The notes below the pieces were generated by a model. That model made no database searches and was not told where the DNA came from. It saw only the letters and a list, made by a program, of their open reading frames with translations. 64,000 bases of DNA from an uncultured Lachnospiraceae bacterium (GTDB taxonomy: Bacteria > Bacillota_A > Clostridia > Lachnospirales > Lachnospiraceae): assembly GCA_902801585.1 (NCBI GenBank), contig CADCIU010000002.1, forward strand, positions 1 to 64,000. The letters are read 5' to 3'. The first letter of the stretch is position 1. Every line of letters begins with the position of its first letter. A program made the translations under genes and the position numbers. Of this stretch, positions 41,597-50,400 are shown piece by piece.

Positions 41597-43693
41597 CTAT
41601 TTCAAATATCTCCCGACATCTTTGACCGTTTTCCGATCCGCATTCTTGAATCTTTCGATGTCCCGCCCGTCCGAGACGATGGATGAGATCTCATCCAGTT
41701 CATCCCAGCTCACCATGGCCGCATGGCGCAGCCGCAGATAGTCCTTGTGTCCGCCGATCCCGCGCTCTTTGCGCATGACAAGCTCAGCGGCAGGAAGCGG
41801 GATCCACCCGTTCACGGCCATGTAGGTGACCCACCTTGCGTGCTCTGCTTTGGCCAATAGGTCGACGGTCTGCCGGTCCGCGATCTTCTCCTCATAAACA
41901 GCCAGAATATCGTCCAGCCTGGACCTGTCGCCGCTCGTCTCAGCGGCTCTCACGGCATTTGCCCAGTATTTGGCCTGCTCGCTGCCGCTCAGCGGACGCC
42001 CTGTAATATCCGCCGCTGCCTCATCTCTTCTCAGGCACTCCTCGAGCGCACCGGCGTCAAACAGGCGGTTCACAATATACTGTGCGTTCGCCTCCGAGCT
42101 TCGGAAATTGTAGACGGATCGGTTCAGCTGCATCCACGCCTCATTTTTCTGCTGCTCCGAAGGTTCCTCATCGGGATCATCCATGCAGTAGGAGAGCTGG
42201 ATCCTGTACAAGATCCGGTCAAGTCTGCTGTACAGGATATTCTCCGCAGTGAACAGGCGGCTGTCCGTGCCGAATATATGGAATCCGTAGGTCTCCCGGC
42301 TGTCCTGAATATACAGATGGTCGGCCTGAACGGCATGGTCGTTGTCCCTGATGCAGACCGCAATGAATGGCTGCTCTGCATCCAGCGGCCTCTGCCTCGC
42401 GATCCATGTCCTGGTCCAGATCGCCGTGCGGATATTGGTGTCGTCATCCCCGCAGGCGATCAGCACATAGTCCGCTTCCGACAACTTTCCGCTGTGTTTC
42501 GTGAGCTGGGCTCTGGTCACTATATTGTCAAAAGACAGATCATATTCGATCCCGCCGGACAGCCGCGGGTCGAACAGCGCAGGGCAGGTCATGTACAGCC
42601 GGTTCCTGAGTTCTTCGGCGTCTTCGCCTATATATGCGATCTTTAATGCTGCCTTTGCCAGCCGGCCCATCCACAGCGCGCTCTGCAGTGCCTTCGCTGC
42701 GACACCGCCCTTTCCGATGATCAGCAGATTTATGCTCTTTTGGCTGTCACTTAGACCTGAAAACAGAGGCCACCTCTTGAACAACTCCTGCGAACACATG
42801 CTCTCGGTGTTCATGATCCGCACGAAAATACCGTGTTTGTCCTGTGAATCCAATATCCTGTCGAGCTGTTCACTCTCAAGGAGCATGCTGATCCTGACCC
42901 TGTCCGCTTCCGGCCAGTGCTCCTTCCCGCCGCTCAGGGACTCCGCAGCTCTCAGGATCCCCATCACATCGTTGAAATTCTTCTCCTCATCTTCGAGAAG
43001 GAAAAAGTGGATCCTCCTGTTTCGGCGGTAAGTCACGATCCTCATAAGCAGGGATGGGTACTCCGCCGCATACCACCCCTTCATTTTCCTGATCTGTCTT
43101 TTGACTGTCACGCCGGGATCTTCGTGGACATTGCAGAACAGAAAAGAGCACTTCCGTGCCGCTTTCCGCTCGCTCTCGAAGATACTCTCGGCCAGTCCCA
43201 TATTGCGCTCTCCTGTCCCGTTAAAGACATATATTCTTGTTCTCCCGGACAGCCTTCCGATCGCGCCCCGATATCCGATCCGATTACCGAAAAATCCCGC
43301 GATCGTCAAAATTCCGGAAAGCGGAACAAGGACGCTGACGTAAGAGAGCAGGATGCTGTAGAACTGCAGAAATCTTTCGCTCACACCCGAGACCTGCGCC
43401 AGATACGCGATCTGGATCGCCGCCTCGTAGTCTGCGTCCATGGATACAGTCTGCATGAGACGGACGATCATGAAGGGGACGATGAGGAGACTATTTTTGA
43501 AATCTCCCGACTCCGTCTGCCACGAGTATATGAACCACGGAATATACAATATGCATGTATTGATCAGTGAGACCGCCAGCACGACATGGACCGGTGACTC
43601 GACTCTTCCGAAGAGATTGACGCCGCGAACACTGCCGACGATTCCGGAGACCGTCACGATCATCGCCAGGATCAGACATATATAGAAGATCAT
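41597..43693 (-). CDS. Four-helix membrane protein with Rossmann-type domains and RyR-like C-terminus
   Basis: 698 residues. Four TM helices in the first 145 residues, then two predicted nucleotide-binding alpha/beta domains: one after GRTRIYVFNGTGERN (about 150-165) and one after INLLIIGKGGVAAKAL (about 325-340, glycine-rich loop GKGGVAAKA). The C-terminal 80 residues (about 615-698) carry the outline of a RyR domain (HARWVTYMAVNGWIPL...DELDEISSIV). Similar proteins with TrkA_N and RyR domains exist in bacteria, with no known function; ion-channel gating by ligand is a guess. Encoded directly upstream of the AmmeMemoRadiSam genes (33-base gap) and downstream of the CmpB-like membrane gene (6-base gap). 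Confidence 0.65.
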   Translation of the reverse strand: MIFYICLILAMIVTVSGIVGSVRGVNLFGRVESPVHVVLAVSLINTCILYIPWFIYSWQTESGDFKNSLLIVPFMIVRLMQTVSMDADYEAAIQIAYLAQVSGVSERFLQFYSILLSYVSVLVPLSGILTIAGFFGNRIGYRGAIGRLSGRTRIYVFNGTGERNMGLAESIFESERKAARKCSFLFCNVHEDPGVTVKRQIRKMKGWYAAEYPSLLMRIVTYRRNRRIHFFLLEDEEKNFNDVMGILRAAESLSGGKEHWPEADRVRISMLLESEQLDRILDSQDKHGIFVRIMNTESMCSQELFKRWPLFSGLSDSQKSINLLIIGKGGVAAKALQSALWMGRLAKAALKIAYIGEDAEELRNRLYMTCPALFDPRLSGGIEYDLSFDNIVTRAQLTKHSGKLSEADYVLIACGDDDTNIRTAIWTRTWIARQRPLDAEQPFIAVCIRDNDHAVQADHLYIQDSRETYGFHIFGTDSRLFTAENILYSRLDRILYRIQLSYCMDDPDEEPSEQQKNEAWMQLNRSVYNFRSSEANAQYIVNRLFDAGALEECLRRDEAAADITGRPLSGSEQAKYWANAVRAAETSGDRSRLDDILAVYEEKIADRQTVDLLAKAEHARWVTYMAVNGWIPLPAAELVMRKERGIGGHKDYLRLRHAAMVSWDELDEISSIVSDGRDIERFKNADRKTVKDVGRYLK

Positions 43694-43699
43694 CGGTCG

Positions 43700-44278
43700 T
43701 TACTCCTTACTGTTTTGGCTTGTATCCTTTCTTTTATCCACAATCTGATACGCTGTGCAGTCTATGATAAATGCAGCGGCGAGCACACCGCAGATCACAG
43801 TCAGGATGTTCCAATTGACATTCTGCAGCAGGCGTATATAGAGCGGGATGACCAGATAGATCAAAAAGAGTCCTGAAAAGCCGAAAAAGAGCACGGACCG
43901 CAGGCAGACATACCCGTTGATATTTCCGTAATTCCATTTCTCGACGTTGTAGTCCCATAGCCTTGTGTCAAAGAACTCACACAGGACCATGCCCGTGACA
44001 TATTCCATAATGCCCGAGACCGCTACGCAAAGGCCGAATACCACAAGCGGGCTGGCCTTGAAGGGGTAGACAAGAAAAGTATAGGCGGCGCCGCCAAACA
44101 CATAGATCGGGATCCACGGACCGAAAGAGGAACCTCTTTTGGTCCAGTATCCCAGATCGATCTTGTAGAACAGCTCCTCATAGATGAAACCAAACACACC
44201 GCTGCTCACCATGATCAGGATCAAAAGATCGGCCAGCTGCACTGTGTTCCATCCGGTTTCCTGCTGAATCAGATGCAT
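43700..44278 (-). CDS. CmpB-like membrane protein (putative ABC transporter permease family)
   Basis: 192 residues, five to six TM helices. The family signature is present: FFDTRLWDYNVEKWNYGNINGYVCLRSVLFFG, with the aromatic/acidic loop RLWDY and the NGYVCL segment. Pfam names it ABC_trans_CmpB, but members have no ABC partner and the role is unknown. The gene comes just after a strong terminator for trmD and starts a five-gene unit down to the nitroreductase. Confidence 0.75.
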   Translation of the reverse strand: MHLIQQETGWNTVQLADLLILIMVSSGVFGFIYEELFYKIDLGYWTKRGSSFGPWIPIYVFGGAAYTFLVYPFKASPLVVFGLCVAVSGIMEYVTGMVLCEFFDTRLWDYNVEKWNYGNINGYVCLRSVLFFGFSGLFLIYLVIPLYIRLLQNVNWNILTVICGVLAAAFIIDCTAYQIVDKRKDTSQNSKE

Positions 44279-44312
44279 TAGTCATTCCTCCTTTTCTATA
44301 ACCCATTATAAT

Positions 44313-44350
44313 AAAAAAAGCGTCAGGATACAGTTTCCTGACGCTATTTT
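44313..44350 (-). terminator. Intrinsic terminator after trmD
   Basis: Perfect stem GCGTCAGGA/TCCTGACGC (44320-44328, 44336-44344). On the minus strand it is followed by TTTTTTTA; the plus strand also has a T-run, so it could act both ways. Confidence 0.9.
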
Positions 44351-44398
44351 TGTGAATTATTCTGTTGTCCGAGTTGTTCTGTGATGCACAGACGCGCT

Positions 44399-45220
44399 CT
44401 ATTTCCGGCCGGTCCTCAGGTCCCGCAGGATCCCGGCCTCTTCCTCTGTCAGCGCTCTCCCTTCGATCAGATCCGGCCTTCGCTCCAGTGTTCTGCGCAG
44501 CGACTCCGCAAGACGCCACAACCGGATCTTCTCATGGTTTCCGGACAGCAGGATCTCAGGCACTGCCTCGCCCTCGTAAACGGCAGGCTGTGTGTACTGC
44601 GGATACTCCAAAAGGCCGTTCTCGAAAGACTCCTCCGACGTGCTCTCGCTTCGGATCGCGCCCGGCAGAAGTCTGGTCACCGCATCGGTGACGGCCATGG
44701 CCGCAATCTCTCCACCGGTCAAAATATAGTCCCCGATCGAGATTTCTTCATCCGTATGGCGGTAGATCCGCTCATCCATGCCCTCGTAGTGTCCGCAGAT
44801 CAGGATCAGATGGTCAAGATCTGCATAGCGGTGTGCTCTCTTTTGGTCAAATCGTGCGCCCGCCGGCGACATAGCGGCAGTGACAGAGCGCATCTTCAAA
44901 CCTGCGCTCTCCGCGTCATTGGACTCCTTAGGAACTGCGCTCTCCGCACTTAAGGTTTCCTTGGGGTTTTCACCTTCCGCGCTCCGCGCCTTTTCCTTCA
45001 CATATTTAAGCGCGTCCAGCACGGGGCCGCACCGCATGACCATACCGGCGCCGCCGCCAAACGGCGAATCATCGATGTGCCGAAAGCTCCCCGGCGCAAA
45101 ATCTTTGATGTCGACGATCTCCAGCTCCAGGCTCCCTTTGAGGATCGCTCTTTTGATGACAGGGCCTTGTGTAAAACTCTCAAAGAGCTGAGGAAACATC
45201 GTTAAGATCGATATTTTCAT
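44399..45220 (-). CDS. trmD: tRNA (guanine-37 N1) methyltransferase with an internal insert
   Basis: Methylates G37 of tRNAs for Leu, Pro and Arg to prevent frameshifting. 273 residues, about 30 longer than usual. The SPOUT knot is intact: DDSPFGGGAGMVM (about 52-64), LICGHYEGMDERI (about 140-152), SIGDYILTGGE (about 162-172). The extra length is a Ser/Ala/Glu-rich segment (about 80-115) between the strand KYVKEKA and the RYADLDHL segment, likely a disordered expansion. Start ATG 45220 overlaps the upstream stop (TGATG); a GTG one codon earlier is also possible. The usual neighbours rimM and rplS are absent. Confidence 0.92.
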   Translation of the reverse strand: MKISILTMFPQLFESFTQGPVIKRAILKGSLELEIVDIKDFAPGSFRHIDDSPFGGGAGMVMRCGPVLDALKYVKEKARSAEGENPKETLSAESAVPKESNDAESAGLKMRSVTAAMSPAGARFDQKRAHRYADLDHLILICGHYEGMDERIYRHTDEEISIGDYILTGGEIAAMAVTDAVTRLLPGAIRSESTSEESFENGLLEYPQYTQPAVYEGEAVPEILLSGNHEKIRLWRLAESLRRTLERRPDLIEGRALTEEEAGILRDLRTGRK

Positions 45221-46482
45221 CACGCATCACCATCATCGATCTGCTTTTCATCTTCGAGCTGCTTTTCATCTTCGAGCTGCTTTTCTTTATTGACCTGCTT
45301 CTCTTTCTTCTTGCCGCGCGAGGATTTTCCCGATCGTCTCGCCTCCTCTTCCGCATCCAGTCTGGCTCTTCGCTGCTCCAGCCACGGGAGTATCCCCTCC
45401 TCATAAGAGAAGTCGATGATCGCAGCCATCGGGATCGCGAGAAGGATTCCCACAATACCGAAAATATTGCCGAAGACAACGATCGAGATCAGGATCAGCA
45501 GGCCGGAAACTCCCAAAGAATCTCCGAACAGCTTGGGTTTGATCACATAGCCGTCCAGCGTCTGCAGGACACAAGTCAGTATAATGAACATCAGCGCATG
45601 CCAGGGATTGACCAGAAGCAGGATAAAGCCTCCGATCGCGCCGCCAATGATGGGACCGAAGCTCGGGATCAGGTTGGTGACACCGCAGACCACGGCGATC
45701 AGTCCGATGTACTGCATCTGGGTGATCGCCATAAAGACCGCTGTAATGCCTCCCACGATCGCCGCATCCAGCAGTGAGTACACGATATACCGCACAAGAA
45801 TGTCGTTGCATTTTCTGAAAAAGTGCAGTACCTGCTGATAGCGCTTTGCAGGCATCAGTGCCTTGAGAAGGCGGCGTGTGCCGTCTTTGAGCTTTTTCTT
45901 CGCTCCAAGAAGGTACACGGAAAGAATAACAGCGAGCAGCCAGCTCACAATATTTTTGCCGATCCCGGCAGAAGCGCTCACGATCCTCCTCAGAGCGGTG
46001 GACAAGATCTGCGATCCCGTCTTGATCAGGTCTTCTGACGAAGTCATGAAATCCCCGAGCTGGTCTCCCACATCGATCCCACCGATGATCAGATTGTCGA
46101 ACATCCTCTGCAGAGACGCTATATAGCCGTCCATGTTTCTGAGGAGAAGAGAGACACTCTCGATCAGCTGCGGGATCAGCGTCAGAAGGAGCAGCATAAA
46201 GAGCAGGATCACGGCGATCATTCCCACAAAGATCGAAAGACCCCAGCGAATGGATTCCCTCTTTATGGACGAAAACACATTTCTCTGCAGGAACTCCGCC
46301 AGCGGATTGACCAGATACGCGACCACACATCCGAAAATGATGGGCTTAAAGAAGCCAAAGAGCGTACCCAGCGCTTCATCGATCGGCCCGATATGCGTCA
46401 AAACAACATACCCCACCACACCGATCAGGATCGCGACTGCATTGTTATACCATTTTTGATTTCTTAATGAATTCTTATTCAT
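45220..46482 (-). CDS. AI-2E family transporter
   Basis: 420 residues, eight TM helices, the family that includes TqsA and YdbI/YtvI. Signatures: PIIFGCVVAYLVNPLAEFL near residue 50, and the FGPIIGGAIGGFILLLVNPW segment (about 283-302). The C-terminus is a charged tail made of repeated KEKQ/LEDEKQ units. Despite the name, Firmicutes members are thought to be ion antiporters or exporters of unknown substrates. The start region is a 14-base tandem duplication. It is co-transcribed and overlapping with trmD. Confidence 0.85.
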   Translation of the reverse strand: MNKNSLRNQKWYNNAVAILIGVVGYVVLTHIGPIDEALGTLFGFFKPIIFGCVVAYLVNPLAEFLQRNVFSSIKRESIRWGLSIFVGMIAVILLFMLLLLTLIPQLIESVSLLLRNMDGYIASLQRMFDNLIIGGIDVGDQLGDFMTSSEDLIKTGSQILSTALRRIVSASAGIGKNIVSWLLAVILSVYLLGAKKKLKDGTRRLLKALMPAKRYQQVLHFFRKCNDILVRYIVYSLLDAAIVGGITAVFMAITQMQYIGLIAVVCGVTNLIPSFGPIIGGAIGGFILLLVNPWHALMFIILTCVLQTLDGYVIKPKLFGDSLGVSGLLILISIVVFGNIFGIVGILLAIPMAAIIDFSYEEGILPWLEQRRARLDAEEEARRSGKSSRGKKKEKQVNKEKQLEDEKQLEDEKQIDDGDA

Positions 46483-46496
46483 GAATTCTTATTCAT
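46469..46496. repeat. 14-base exact tandem duplication at the AI-2E gene start
   Basis: GAATTCTTATTCAT occurs twice head to tail (46469-46482 and 46483-46496). On the minus strand each copy begins with ATG. The upstream copy encodes MNKNS followed by a stop that overlaps the real start. Confidence 0.9.
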
Positions 46497-47698
46497 CAGT
46501 CATTTGTATAATTGTCAAAATACCCCTGTACGAGCACAACCGGTGTTCCCTTATCGCCGGATCCGCTGGTGAGATCACAGAGTGAACCGATCAGATCGGT
46601 GAGCTGACGGGGTGTAGTTCCCTGAGATGCCATGCTTCCCTTGAGATCCGCGTCCTTCTTGCGAATGCTCTCGGAGATCGCCTTTTTCAGTTCCTCGCCG
46701 GAAAGCTCCTTGTAATCATTGTCAGCAAGATATTTGAGTTTGAGCTCGTTGGGTGTTCCGATCAGGCCGTCCGTAAAGAAAGGAGAAACGACCGGATCCG
46801 CCAGCTCCCAGATCTTGCCCTGAGGATCCTTGAATGCGCCGTCTCCGTAAACCATCACTTCGACATGTTTTCCGGTCTCTTTGAGGATGTGGTCCTGAAT
46901 GCTGTTGACAAGGTCTTTCGCGTCTCTGGGGAAGAGCTTGATCTTATCTTCCGTAGATTTGTTGGAGCCCAGAAGGCCGTACAGCTCATTGCAGCCGCTG
47001 CCGTTCACCGGCGCGTTCATGATCTCATCGAGGCTGCAGACAGCTTTGGCACCTGCGGCAAGAAGGATCCTCTTGGTGCGCTTTCTGGTGTGAATATCGC
47101 AGTTGAGGATATGGTCGGCATATTCCAGGATCGCCTTGGGCTGATTGGCAAAAATGATCTCCACTTCAGCGCCGCTTTCACGGATCAGGTTCTCGTAATA
47201 CTCCACGTAGTCAACGCCGGTAAACTCATGCTTGTTGCTGCCGAAAAGCTCTCTGTATTTGGCAAGCGTGAGCACGTCACTGTAGGGATTGACGCCGGCT
47301 TCGTCGATCATGTCCAGGCTCACCAGTTCATTTCCGACTTCGTCAGAGGGATAGCTGAGCATCAGAACGACTTTTTCAGCGCCCATCGCGATGCCTCTGA
47401 GGCAGATCGCGAACCGGTTGCGGGAAAGGATCGGGAAAATGACACCGATGGTTCCGCCGCCGAGTTTATTCCTCACATCTGCTGCAATGTCCTTAACGCT
47501 GCAATAATTACCCTGCGCACGCGCAACGATCGATTCTGTCACCGCGATCACGTCGCGGTCACGAAGCTCAAATCCTTCACTCTCGGCTGCCTTCAGCACA
47601 CTGTCTGTTACGATCACGCTCAGGTCATCACCCTCCCTGATGATGGGGCAGCGGATACCTCTTGAAACTGTGCCGACTCTGCGTTCTGATTTACTCAT
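46496..47698 (-). CDS. Coenzyme F420-0:L-glutamate ligase-like protein
   Basis: 400 residues. The N-terminal half resembles CofE (GDDLSVIVTDSVL, VIAVTESIVARAQGNY near residue 50-65); the C-terminal half has the typical GGDGAFKDP-like segment (VYGDGAFKDPQGKIWELAD). CofE adds glutamate to coenzyme F420. No F420 biosynthesis or F420-dependent genes are visible here, and Lachnospiraceae as a rule lack F420, so another gamma-glutamylation substrate is likely. Own promoter and a hairpin near the leader; ribosome site AAAGGAG. Confidence 0.75.
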   Translation of the reverse strand: MSKSERRVGTVSRGIRCPIIREGDDLSVIVTDSVLKAAESEGFELRDRDVIAVTESIVARAQGNYCSVKDIAADVRNKLGGGTIGVIFPILSRNRFAICLRGIAMGAEKVVLMLSYPSDEVGNELVSLDMIDEAGVNPYSDVLTLAKYRELFGSNKHEFTGVDYVEYYENLIRESGAEVEIIFANQPKAILEYADHILNCDIHTRKRTKRILLAAGAKAVCSLDEIMNAPVNGSGCNELYGLLGSNKSTEDKIKLFPRDAKDLVNSIQDHILKETGKHVEVMVYGDGAFKDPQGKIWELADPVVSPFFTDGLIGTPNELKLKYLADNDYKELSGEELKKAISESIRKKDADLKGSMASQGTTPRQLTDLIGSLCDLTSGSGDKGTPVVLVQGYFDNYTND

Positions 47699-47730
47699 AT
47701 GCTTGATTCTCCTTTATTTTAACCAATTTG

Positions 47731-47750
47731 CAGGAACAGATCACTTCCTG
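47731..47750. promoter_or_regulatory. Inverted repeat in the CofE-like gene leader
   Basis: CAGGAA and its complement TTCCTG separated by eight bases, 30 bases upstream of the start and 13 bases past the -10 sequence. Its position would suit an operator or a small leader hairpin. Confidence 0.4.
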
Positions 47751-47762
47751 AAATCCCATTAA

Positions 47763-47791
47763 ATTATAAAGTCTTGCCTTCTGTTCTGCAA
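47763..47791 (-). promoter_or_regulatory. Sigma-A promoter of the CofE-like gene
   Basis: On the minus strand TTGCAG (47786-47791), 17 bases, TATAAT (47763-47768). Confidence 0.8.
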
Positions 47792-47811
47792 TGGAAAATG
47801 AATAATGAAAA

Positions 47812-48963
47812 TTACTCTTCGGCAAAGTCTGTATCCATTGCGGCCTGAAGCACATAATCGGGGAAAGCTTTCTGCACATCACTCACCGTTTCCCTGTACA
47901 CAGCCCTTCGGTCTTTTGCCGCAAGACTGACAACGATGTCGAAGCGCATCTCCTTGCGGTCTTTGACCAGGTAGAAGCCGTGCATCTGCTTGACTTCCGG
48001 ATGGGAGAAGACGATCTCACGGACCTTTTTCCTGGTCTCGATCACTTCTTCATCTCTTGTATTCACCGAGTATACGCCGACCGCTGTCAGGGCGACATGA
48101 TGCTCTTTATAGACCGCCATCTGGATCTTGCGGATCAGAAGGTCCAGCCGGTCAGCTGAATAAGTGTCCGGAACTTCCACATGGATGGAACCGTTCCATG
48201 CGTCCGGTCCATAGTTATTGAGTACCAGATCATAAGCGCCCTGTACATCAGGGAAACTCGTGACCGTATGTTTGATGTTTCTTGCCAGCTCAGGATCATT
48301 CTGCTCTCCCAGTATCTTCGAGATCGTATCCCGCAGCATTTCGATGCCGGATTTAATGATCACAACGGAAATGATCGCACCGAGCCATGCTTCCAGCGAT
48401 ATGTGGAAGATCAGGAATATTCCCGCCGCGACAAGCGTGGACGCGGAGATGATGGAATCGAGTGTGGCGTCTTCCCCGGAATTGATCAGGGAATCCGAAT
48501 TGACCTTCTCGCCGACGCTCTTGACGTAGCGGCCAAGCAGTATTTTGACAACGACTGCCACGGCCACAATGATCAAAGACACCATATTGTAATCCGGTGT
48601 CTCCGGGTGCAGGATCTGCTTGACGGATTCTACAAAAGAAGTGATGCCAGCATACATGACGATCACGGAGATGATCATGGCGCTCAGATATTCGATGCGC
48701 CCGTATCCAAAGGGGTGTTTCTTATCCGGCTCCTTTCCTGCGAGCCTTGTGCCGACAATGGTGATCAGAGAGCTCCCCGCATCGGATATGTTGTTCACGG
48801 CATCGAGCACGATGGCAATGGAATGGGTCATAAGGCCAATGACCGCCTTAAATGCTGCCAGCGCCACGTTGGCGATGATTCCGATGATACTGGTTTTTAC
48901 GATCGTCTTCTCTCTGGATGTATCATTGTTGTTCGCGTTTTCCAACTCATAGATATTGTTCAT
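47812..48963 (-). CDS. Cation diffusion facilitator (metal efflux) transporter
   Basis: 383 residues from ATG 48963, behind AGAGG. Six TM helices; metal sites in helix 2 (LDAVNNISDAGSS, Asp pair spaced by NNIS) and helix 5 (SLINSGEDATLDS). Two tandem C-terminal cytoplasmic domains follow (about 205-290 and 300-380); a second one is less common. Substrates of such proteins are Zn, Mn, Fe or Co; the site residues here (Asp-Asp, Glu-Asp) point away from the His-rich Zn type and toward Mn or Fe. Own promoter; no terminator seen after it. Confidence 0.88.
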   Translation of the reverse strand: MNNIYELENANNNDTSREKTIVKTSIIGIIANVALAAFKAVIGLMTHSIAIVLDAVNNISDAGSSLITIVGTRLAGKEPDKKHPFGYGRIEYLSAMIISVIVMYAGITSFVESVKQILHPETPDYNMVSLIIVAVAVVVKILLGRYVKSVGEKVNSDSLINSGEDATLDSIISASTLVAAGIFLIFHISLEAWLGAIISVVIIKSGIEMLRDTISKILGEQNDPELARNIKHTVTSFPDVQGAYDLVLNNYGPDAWNGSIHVEVPDTYSADRLDLLIRKIQMAVYKEHHVALTAVGVYSVNTRDEEVIETRKKVREIVFSHPEVKQMHGFYLVKDRKEMRFDIVVSLAAKDRRAVYRETVSDVQKAFPDYVLQAAMDTDFAEE

Positions 48964-49003
48964 TGCTGCACCTCTTCTGTTTTTTTTGATTTTGCACAAT
49001 TTA

Positions 49004-49032
49004 ATTTTATACTAGAGTACTGTCTTTGTAAA
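49004..49032 (-). promoter_or_regulatory. Sigma-A promoter of the CDF transporter gene
   Basis: On the minus strand TTTACA (49027-49032), 17 bases, TAAAAT (49004-49009), about 40 bases before the start. Confidence 0.7.
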
Positions 49033-49066
49033 GAGAAGATTCCCATCACTTTTTTCAAAATAGGGG

Positions 49067-49095
49067 TTGCAATTCTCCTCCTGACCATATATAAT
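49067..49095 (+). promoter_or_regulatory. Sigma-A promoter of the tRNA gene
   Basis: TTGCAA (49067-49072), 17 bases, TATAAT (49090-49095), about 55 bases before the tRNA. Confidence 0.85.
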
Positions 49096-49150
49096 AGCAT
49101 TTGCCTGTTGAAAAGCAGGTACTTCGATTAAGAAGTTCTTTTATAAAGAT

Positions 49151-49224
49151 CGGGGTGTAGCGCAGCTGGCTAGCGCACTTCGTTAGGGACGAAGGGGTCG
49201 TGGGTTCGAATCCCGTCACTCCGA
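49151..49224 (+). tRNA. tRNA-Pro (anticodon AGG)
   Basis: A 74-base cloverleaf: acceptor CGGGGTG/CACTCCG, D-arm GCGC/GCGC, anticodon stem CTTCG/CGAAG with loop TTAGGGA, T-arm closing on TTCGAAT. Bases 34-36 read AGG, the proline anticodon for CCU; G37 follows, as needed for TrmD. CCA is not encoded. The discriminator base is A. A34 is less common than G34 or U34 in bacterial proline tRNAs. It has its own promoter and terminator. Confidence 0.9.
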
Positions 49225-49233
49225 TGAATAGAA

Positions 49234-49267
49234 AAGCTCGTAAACATGATGTTTACGGGCTTTTTTC
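49234..49267 (+). terminator. Intrinsic terminator after tRNA-Pro
   Basis: Stem GCTCGTAAAC/GTTTACGGGC with a GU and a mismatch, loop ATGAT, then TTTTTT. Confidence 0.85.
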
Positions 49268-49352
49268 TTTTTATTATCTTTTATCCCCGGGATTTTTGCT
49301 ATACTGAAAACAGAAAGCATTCCGAGCAGTATTTTCGCGAAAAGGGGGCTTT

Positions 49353-50328
49353 ATGGACGAATATACTTTTGATGCCTTTATCAGCTACAGTCATCGCGAT
49401 CTTTCCTTTGGGAAATGGCTGCAGAGAAAACTCGAGACGAAAGATCCGCACTGCTCTCGTGACCGGGATCATCACTGCGATCATTGCTGCCACCGGAGGC
49501 ACCCTCTTATGGCGAAACGCTGTGATCTCCCGTGAAAACAAACAGCTCAACTACGACATCTACGGTGCTGCGATCGTCTCCGTCACGCAGAAGGAAGAGC
49601 TCGAGCCCGATGACATTGCTTTTTTGATCGCTTCCGCTGAGGAGGGCAACACCAAAGCCATTCTTTTTTTGATAGACTGTTACCTTCACGGATGGGGCAC
49701 GGAGCAGGATTTTGACCAGGCCTTTTACTGGAGCCAAAAGGGCGCGGAGCTTGGAGATCCCAAGTGCATGGTCGCGCTCTCCAACCGTTATTTCAACGGA
49801 GAAGGTGTAGAGAAAAATCCAGAGGAGTCTTTCAAGTGGAACATGAAAGCGGCGGAGGCGGGCGAACCTTCCGGAATGCTCAATGTCGGGATCGACTACG
49901 AGGAAGGGATCGGCGTCGAACCGGATCCCGCGCAGGCATTTGCCTGGTATCAGAAGAGTGCCGAGACGGGCTATGATCTGGGCATGTACAATCTTGCGCG
50001 CTGCTATCTCACGGGCTTAGGGACCGAAAGGGACCCGGCCAATGCTTTCGTTTGGACTGAAAAGCTCGCGAACACCGGTAATGCTTCCGGCATGTATAAT
50101 CTCGGCCTGATGTACCAGAACGGATTCGGTACGCAGGAAGATCCGGCGCTCGCCTACAAATGGTACAAAAAGGCGGCAGAAGCGGGCGACGCCGATGGCG
50201 CTTACATGACAGGATGGTGCTGGGAGAACAATTACGGCGTCACAGATCCTGCTTCCGAGTGGTACAAAAAAGCCTCCGAGCTTGGAAGTGAAAAAGCTGC
50301 GGAGGCACTAAACAGGCTGAGTGAGTAA
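49353..50328 (+). pseudogene. TIR - TM - Sel1-repeat protein, TIR domain deleted and frame-shifted
   Basis: ATG 49353 (AAGGGGG upstream) opens a typical TIR start (DEYTFDAFISYSHRDLSFGKWL, residues 2-23), but after about 30 codons, around 49430-49442, the sequence jumps to the region just before a TM helix and continues in a different frame: RKIRTALVTGIITAIIAATGG, then a TM helix, then a Sel1/TPR-like repeat array (GWGTEQDFDQAFYWSQKGAELGD and six similar 36-residue units) to the stop at 50328. About 110 codons of TIR domain are missing. The intact Sel1 frame is open for about 280 codons and has no good start. A membrane-anchored Sel1 protein could still be made only by an alternative start such as GTG near 49459. 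Confidence 0.75.
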
Positions 50329-50400
50329 ACGGACCGGTCACCGCTGCTGCCCATGAACAAAACATGAGCAGGTAACGGTCCGTTTATTTCAGTTCTTTTA

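Noticed and set aside
49353..49535. Programmed frameshift in the TIR-Sel1 gene
   Set aside because: No slippery sequence or downstream structure; a block of about 110 codons is absent, so a deletion explains it better.
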